Source: CAILZL01 sp049840395 (GTDB taxonomy: Bacteria > Pseudomonadota > Gammaproteobacteria > Steroidobacterales > Steroidobacteraceae). Taken from it: a DNA stretch of 64,000 bases. Numbering within the stretch: position 1 is the stretch's first letter; every line of letters starts with the position of its first letter. Under the pieces are notes generated by a model. The model searched no databases. It was not told the origin of the DNA and saw nothing but the letters and a program-made list of their open reading frames with translations. This document shows, one piece after another, positions 61,003-64,000 of this stretch. The position numbers were made by a program, and so were the translations under genes. The DNA is taken from positions 157,936 to 221,935 of the forward strand of contig JASGLD010000004.1 of NCBI GenBank assembly GCA_049840395.1, written 5' to 3'.

Positions 61003-62706
61003 ATGCAACGACATTCAGTGCTGCGACTCGCAATTCTGGCCGCGCTGGGCCTGAGTTCTTTGGCACAGGCACAGACACAATCGGCGAACGAACAATCGGT
61101 GGAAGAGTTACGCAGCACGCTGGTAAGCGTGATGGAAGCACTGGTGCAGAAGGGCGTGCTGACTCGCGAACAGGCGCAGCAGATTGTCGCCAATGCGCAA
61201 GACAAGGCTGCAGCTGCGAGCAAGGCTCAGGCTGCTCAAGCCGAATCGGAAAAAGATGCGGTGCGTGTGACCTACGTGCCGGAGATCGTGCGCGACGAGA
61301 TCAGCAAGCAGGTCAGCGAACAGCTCAAGCCGCAGGTGGCACAGCAAGTGGTGGCGCAGGCCAAGGCCGAGAAGTGGGGTGTGCCCGGTGCTCTGCCTGA
61401 TTGGCTGTCGCGCATCACCTGGTCGGGCGATATTCGTCTGCGCTTCCAGGGCGATAACTATGCAGATGACAATATTGCCGGTAGCTATAAGAACTACACG
61501 GCCATCAACAGTGCGGGTGGCGAAACTAAGGCCGGTACGGCAGCGCTGCTCAACGTGACTGAAGATCGCTTGCGTGAACGGCTGCGCGTGCGTCTGGGTT
61601 TGGATGCACAAATCACTTCCGGCATCAGCGCCGGTGTGCGTTTGGCTACGGGCAGTTTGACCGATCCTATTTCCACCAATCAGACCCTGGGCAATTCATC
61701 GAATCGTTATCAGATCGCTGTCGATCAGGCATACCTGCGCTATGAACTGAAGACCGACAAGCAACTGCCATGGATGACGGTATGGGGCGGTAGATTGCCG
61801 AACCCCTGGGTTTCCACCGACTTAGTATGGGATCCGGATTTGCAGTTCGAAGGTGTGGCCAGCAAGTGGCGCTACAACTTCGGCAGCAGCGCGGCGGCAC
61901 GTAATGTGTTCTTCACCGCCGGCGCCTTTCCGTTGCAGGAAATCGAATTGTCCGCCAAGGATAAATGGCTGTACGGCGGTCAGTTGGGCTTGGAATGGCC
62001 CTGGGCAGGCGGCGGTCGCGCAGTCTTGGCCGGTGCTTATTACTACTACGATCGCATCAGTGGTCAGTTGAATGAGCCCGGCTCGACCCTGCTCAATTTC
62101 ACTGCGCCGCAGTCCTTGCAGAAGGGCAATACGCTGTTCGACATTCTCAACGACTCCGATACGACCAGCAATCTCTATGCATTGGCGGGCGACTATCACC
62201 TGCTCAACGGCACCGCTATTCTGGAGTTGCCGGTGGCGAATCATCTGGTGACCCTGACCGCCGATTACGTCAGCAATATCGGTTACGACAAGCAACGTGT
62301 GCTGCAGCGCAGAGGGTTCAGTTCACTGGATGCGGTGGCGCCGGATGAGCGCTTTCTGTTCGACGAGCAGACCACTGGATTGCAATTCCTGGTGTCATTC
62401 GGCACTCAGAAAACCGGTCGTCGCGGCGACTGGCGCGCGGAGGTGGGTTACAAGTATTTGGAACGCGATGCCGTTGTTGATGCTTTCACCGATTCCGATT
62501 TCCACTTGGGCGGTACGGCAGCCAAGGGTTACAGCGTGAAGACAGACTGGTGGTTCCGAGATCGTAATTGGGTCACTGTGCGCTACCTCAGCAGCAACGA
62601 AATCAGCTCTACTGTGCCCTCGATAGAGGAGCCTGGAAAGGTTGTGACTGACACTGCTCCTTTCGGAGTGGATACCTGGATGTTCGATCTTAACGCTCAG
62701 TTCTAG
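61003..62706 (+). CDS. Putative outer-membrane porin with coiled-coil N-terminus
   Basis: A 567-residue outer-membrane protein. Signal peptide (LAILAALGLSSLAQAQ), then a helical coiled-coil of about 75 residues (VEELRSTLVSVMEALVQKGV, LTREQAQQIVANAQDKAAA), a segment resembling a periplasmic anchor, and a barrel of about 400 residues ending in WMFDLNAQF with terminal Phe. It matches the 'putative porin' family found with TonB/ExbBD operons in proteobacteria. The substrate is unknown. It follows the tonB-like gene by 101 bp with a small hairpin (60935-60953) between. Confidence 0.85.
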   Translation: MQRHSVLRLAILAALGLSSLAQAQTQSANEQSVEELRSTLVSVMEALVQKGVLTREQAQQIVANAQDKAAAASKAQAAQAESEKDAVRVTYVPEIVRDEISKQVSEQLKPQVAQQVVAQAKAEKWGVPGALPDWLSRITWSGDIRLRFQGDNYADDNIAGSYKNYTAINSAGGETKAGTAALLNVTEDRLRERLRVRLGLDAQITSGISAGVRLATGSLTDPISTNQTLGNSSNRYQIAVDQAYLRYELKTDKQLPWMTVWGGRLPNPWVSTDLVWDPDLQFEGVASKWRYNFGSSAAARNVFFTAGAFPLQEIELSAKDKWLYGGQLGLEWPWAGGGRAVLAGAYYYYDRISGQLNEPGSTLLNFTAPQSLQKGNTLFDILNDSDTTSNLYALAGDYHLLNGTAILELPVANHLVTLTADYVSNIGYDKQRVLQRRGFSSLDAVAPDERFLFDEQTTGLQFLVSFGTQKTGRRGDWRAEVGYKYLERDAVVDAFTDSDFHLGGTAAKGYSVKTDWWFRDRNWVTVRYLSSNEISSTVPSIEEPGKVVTDTAPFGVDTWMFDLNAQF

Positions 62707-62728
62707 CCAGACTTATACGGACCTGTTT

Positions 62729-63384
62729 ATGAGTAACTTAACCTTGGTACGTTTGCTCATCGCGACAGCCTGTCTGTCGATGGGGCAACTGGGTATGGCG
62801 CAGACGCAACGCAGCGGCAGCGATGGCGCGCGCGTCATGCAACAGTTGCAGCAGATCACCGCCGAAAAAAGCAAATTGCAGCAGGACAATGATGCGCTTA
62901 AGAAAGAACTTGAAGAGCTGAAGGCCAAGTACACGCAAGCCGGTGCGGAGCAGTTGAAGCTGCAACAACGCACTCGCGATCTGGAGTCGGCCGCCAAGCG
63001 GCAGCAGCAGGACAGCATTGCCGCCGCCGGTAACGACGATGCTCTGCAGAAATCGCGTGTCCAGCTCAATGAGTTGGTGACCAAGTTCCGTGAGACCACG
63101 CAAACACTGAAAGAGGTGGAGACGGATCGCGATGCATTGCGCACCGACAATGCCGCCAAGGAGCGTGCGGTAATCGCTTGTATAGACAAGAACGCGCAGA
63201 TGTACCTGCTAAGCAACGAGGTGTTGGAAAGCTCGAGCAACAGGGCGTGTGGTCGGCGTTGACGACCAAGGAGCCGTTTACCAAGATCAGCCGGTCACGA
63301 CTGGAAAATCTGGTTGATGAGTATCGCTATCGCATCGACGAATTGAAGCTGGGCAGTAAAACCGTTTCTGCCGCATCACCTTGA
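62729..63384 (+). pseudogene. Secreted coiled-coil protein with a one-base frameshift
   Basis: A signal peptide (LLIATACLSMGQLGMAQ) is followed by a long coiled coil (QQITAEKSKLQQDNDALKKE). At about 63226 the frame reads ttg gaa agc tcg and ends in unrelated residues at 63262, while the +1 frame continues with LEQQGVWSALTTKEPFTKIS and LENLVDEYRYRIDELKLG to a stop at 63384, a sensible end. One A missing from a short A run (gaaaag expected, gaaag found) explains it. The intact product would be about 218 residues. It may be a sequencing error or a true loss. It lies just downstream of the porin and probably belongs to its operon. Confidence 0.75.
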
Positions 63385-63411
63385 ACCCGTCTGCCAAGCG
63401 CGAGAACATTG

Positions 63412-63681
63412 ATGTCAGAATCAGCCGCCGGTAACATCGTCGTCAGCAAGCGGGCGTTGAATCGGCTTGCCGATCTGCATCACAAGCTGTCCCAGGAAAT
63501 GCAGGTGTTGATGACCCAGCATTCGCGCCTGATGGGCGCGCTCATGGCCTGCGATGCCACCACCCAGAGAACCATGATGCTGGAGTATCGCGATCAGTTG
63601 CATGCCGTCCACTCGGTGCTGACGCGACTGTGCGTGGTCATTGATCGGCATGGAGACGATGCCGAGGCTCGCATTAGCTAG
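63412..63681 (+). CDS. Small helical protein of unknown function
   Basis: An 89-residue soluble, mostly alpha-helical protein (ALNRLADLHHKLSQEMQVLM, MMLEYRDQLHAVHSVLTRLC). No family is recognised. ATG 63412 is chosen; TTG 63409 just before is possible. No strong RBS. It follows the coiled-coil gene by 27 bp and may be the last gene of the operon. Confidence 0.5.
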   Translation: MSESAAGNIVVSKRALNRLADLHHKLSQEMQVLMTQHSRLMGALMACDATTQRTMMLEYRDQLHAVHSVLTRLCVVIDRHGDDAEARIS

Positions 63682-63890
63682 CTTGATATTTAAAAGTAGT
63701 CCTCGCTGCCATGCGTATGACGAGTGTCACTTCTATGTGGGCATGTTCGATCTATCGAATGACGACATGGGAAACATTTTTATTCTATTAATGGGTGCGT
63801 CGCATGAACAGGTTCAGGATGAACTCCTCAGAGTTAGTCCGCTGTTCTGTCGCATAGCACAGCGGTTACGAAGTATCGGGGGAGATGCAG

Positions 63891-64000
63891 ATGCTGCCTT
63901 TGATTGCCAGAATGAATGTATCGGTGGTGTTGTTGGGTGCGGCACTGTTCTCGGCTAATGAGGTGCTGTTCGGATTCTATCGTGTTTCCCTATTAACCTT
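63891..64000 (+). CDS. Start of an exported or membrane protein, cut by the window edge
   Basis: ATG 63891 lies six bases after GGGGGAG, a good RBS. The first 36 residues are hydrophobic (MLPLIARMNVSVVLLGAALF), consistent with a signal peptide or membrane helix. The rest is outside the window, so no product can be named. Confidence 0.5.
   Translation, partial: MLPLIARMNVSVVLLGAALFSANEVLFGFYRVSLLT

Noticed and set aside
63641..63958. Open frame of 105 codons overlapping the small helical gene
   Set aside because: No RBS, cysteine-rich random-looking composition, and it overlaps a better-supported partial gene starting at 63891.

Overview
The window is chromosomal DNA of a gammaproteobacterium. 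It carries typical gammaproteobacterial gene orders (metG beside rnf genes; purM-purN; DUF2066 - CDP-alcohol phosphatidyltransferase - hda), Hda with its clamp-binding motif, and a NikR-type regulator. Five secreted proteins end in VPLPA-type PEP-CTERM sorting signals, and FecR-like DUF4880 domains and TonB/ExbBD genes are also present. This fits a free-living, envelope-rich lineage such as the Steroidobacteraceae/Nevskiales, but the lineage is inference because no rRNA gene is present.

Layout. 1-4.5 kb: rnfD (partial), rnfC and rnfA, read leftward downstream of metG; rnfB is missing from its usual place. 4.6-10.8 kb: two PilT-like ATPases, a cluster of six REP palindromes around a REP-associated transposase and a small secreted protein whose ends are REP-derived, then a HEAT-repeat Ser/Thr kinase. 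11-17.8 kb: housekeeping block (mrp, dcd, DUF3108, purN, purM, DUF2066, pgsA-like, hda). 17.8-19.7 kb: an SspA-like protein and an AraC-type regulator. 19.7-25.2 kb: an island-like stretch with two orphan DUF4880 proteins, a tRNA-like element with a collapsed anticodon arm, an XRE regulator broken by one amber codon, two related unknown small proteins and a complete IS21-family element. 25.2-27 kb: GDP-fucose synthase and a DsbC-like protein.

27-57.5 kb is dominated by exported proteins. It holds a VPLPA-CTERM protein and a PstS-like secreted protein, then a two-partner secretion locus (tpsB plus a giant filamentous-haemagglutinin-like tpsA of about 9.9 kb). The tpsA reading frame is broken at a run of seven G, which suggests either a phase-variable adhesin or a sequence error. 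Next come an ArsC-type reductase, three more VPLPA-CTERM proteins, a PpiC-type isomerase - HupE-like - HEAT-like operon, a secreted PHP-fold protein, and a TonB-dependent receptor divergent from nikR. The intergenic region between receptor and nikR carries a near-perfect NikR box. A fused MFS/spermidine-synthase protein overlaps a 2OG-Fe(II) oxygenase, and a fifth VPLPA-CTERM protein follows.

57.9-64 kb: a second envelope system in one direction. An ExbB/TolQ-type channel carries a large periplasmic DUF2341/LamG-like region, followed by ExbD, a TonB-like protein, a porin, a frameshifted coiled-coil protein and a small unknown protein. The likely themes are energised outer-membrane transport, surface adhesion and exosortase-dependent export. 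No exosortase, rRNA gene, canonical tRNA gene or CRISPR array is visible here.
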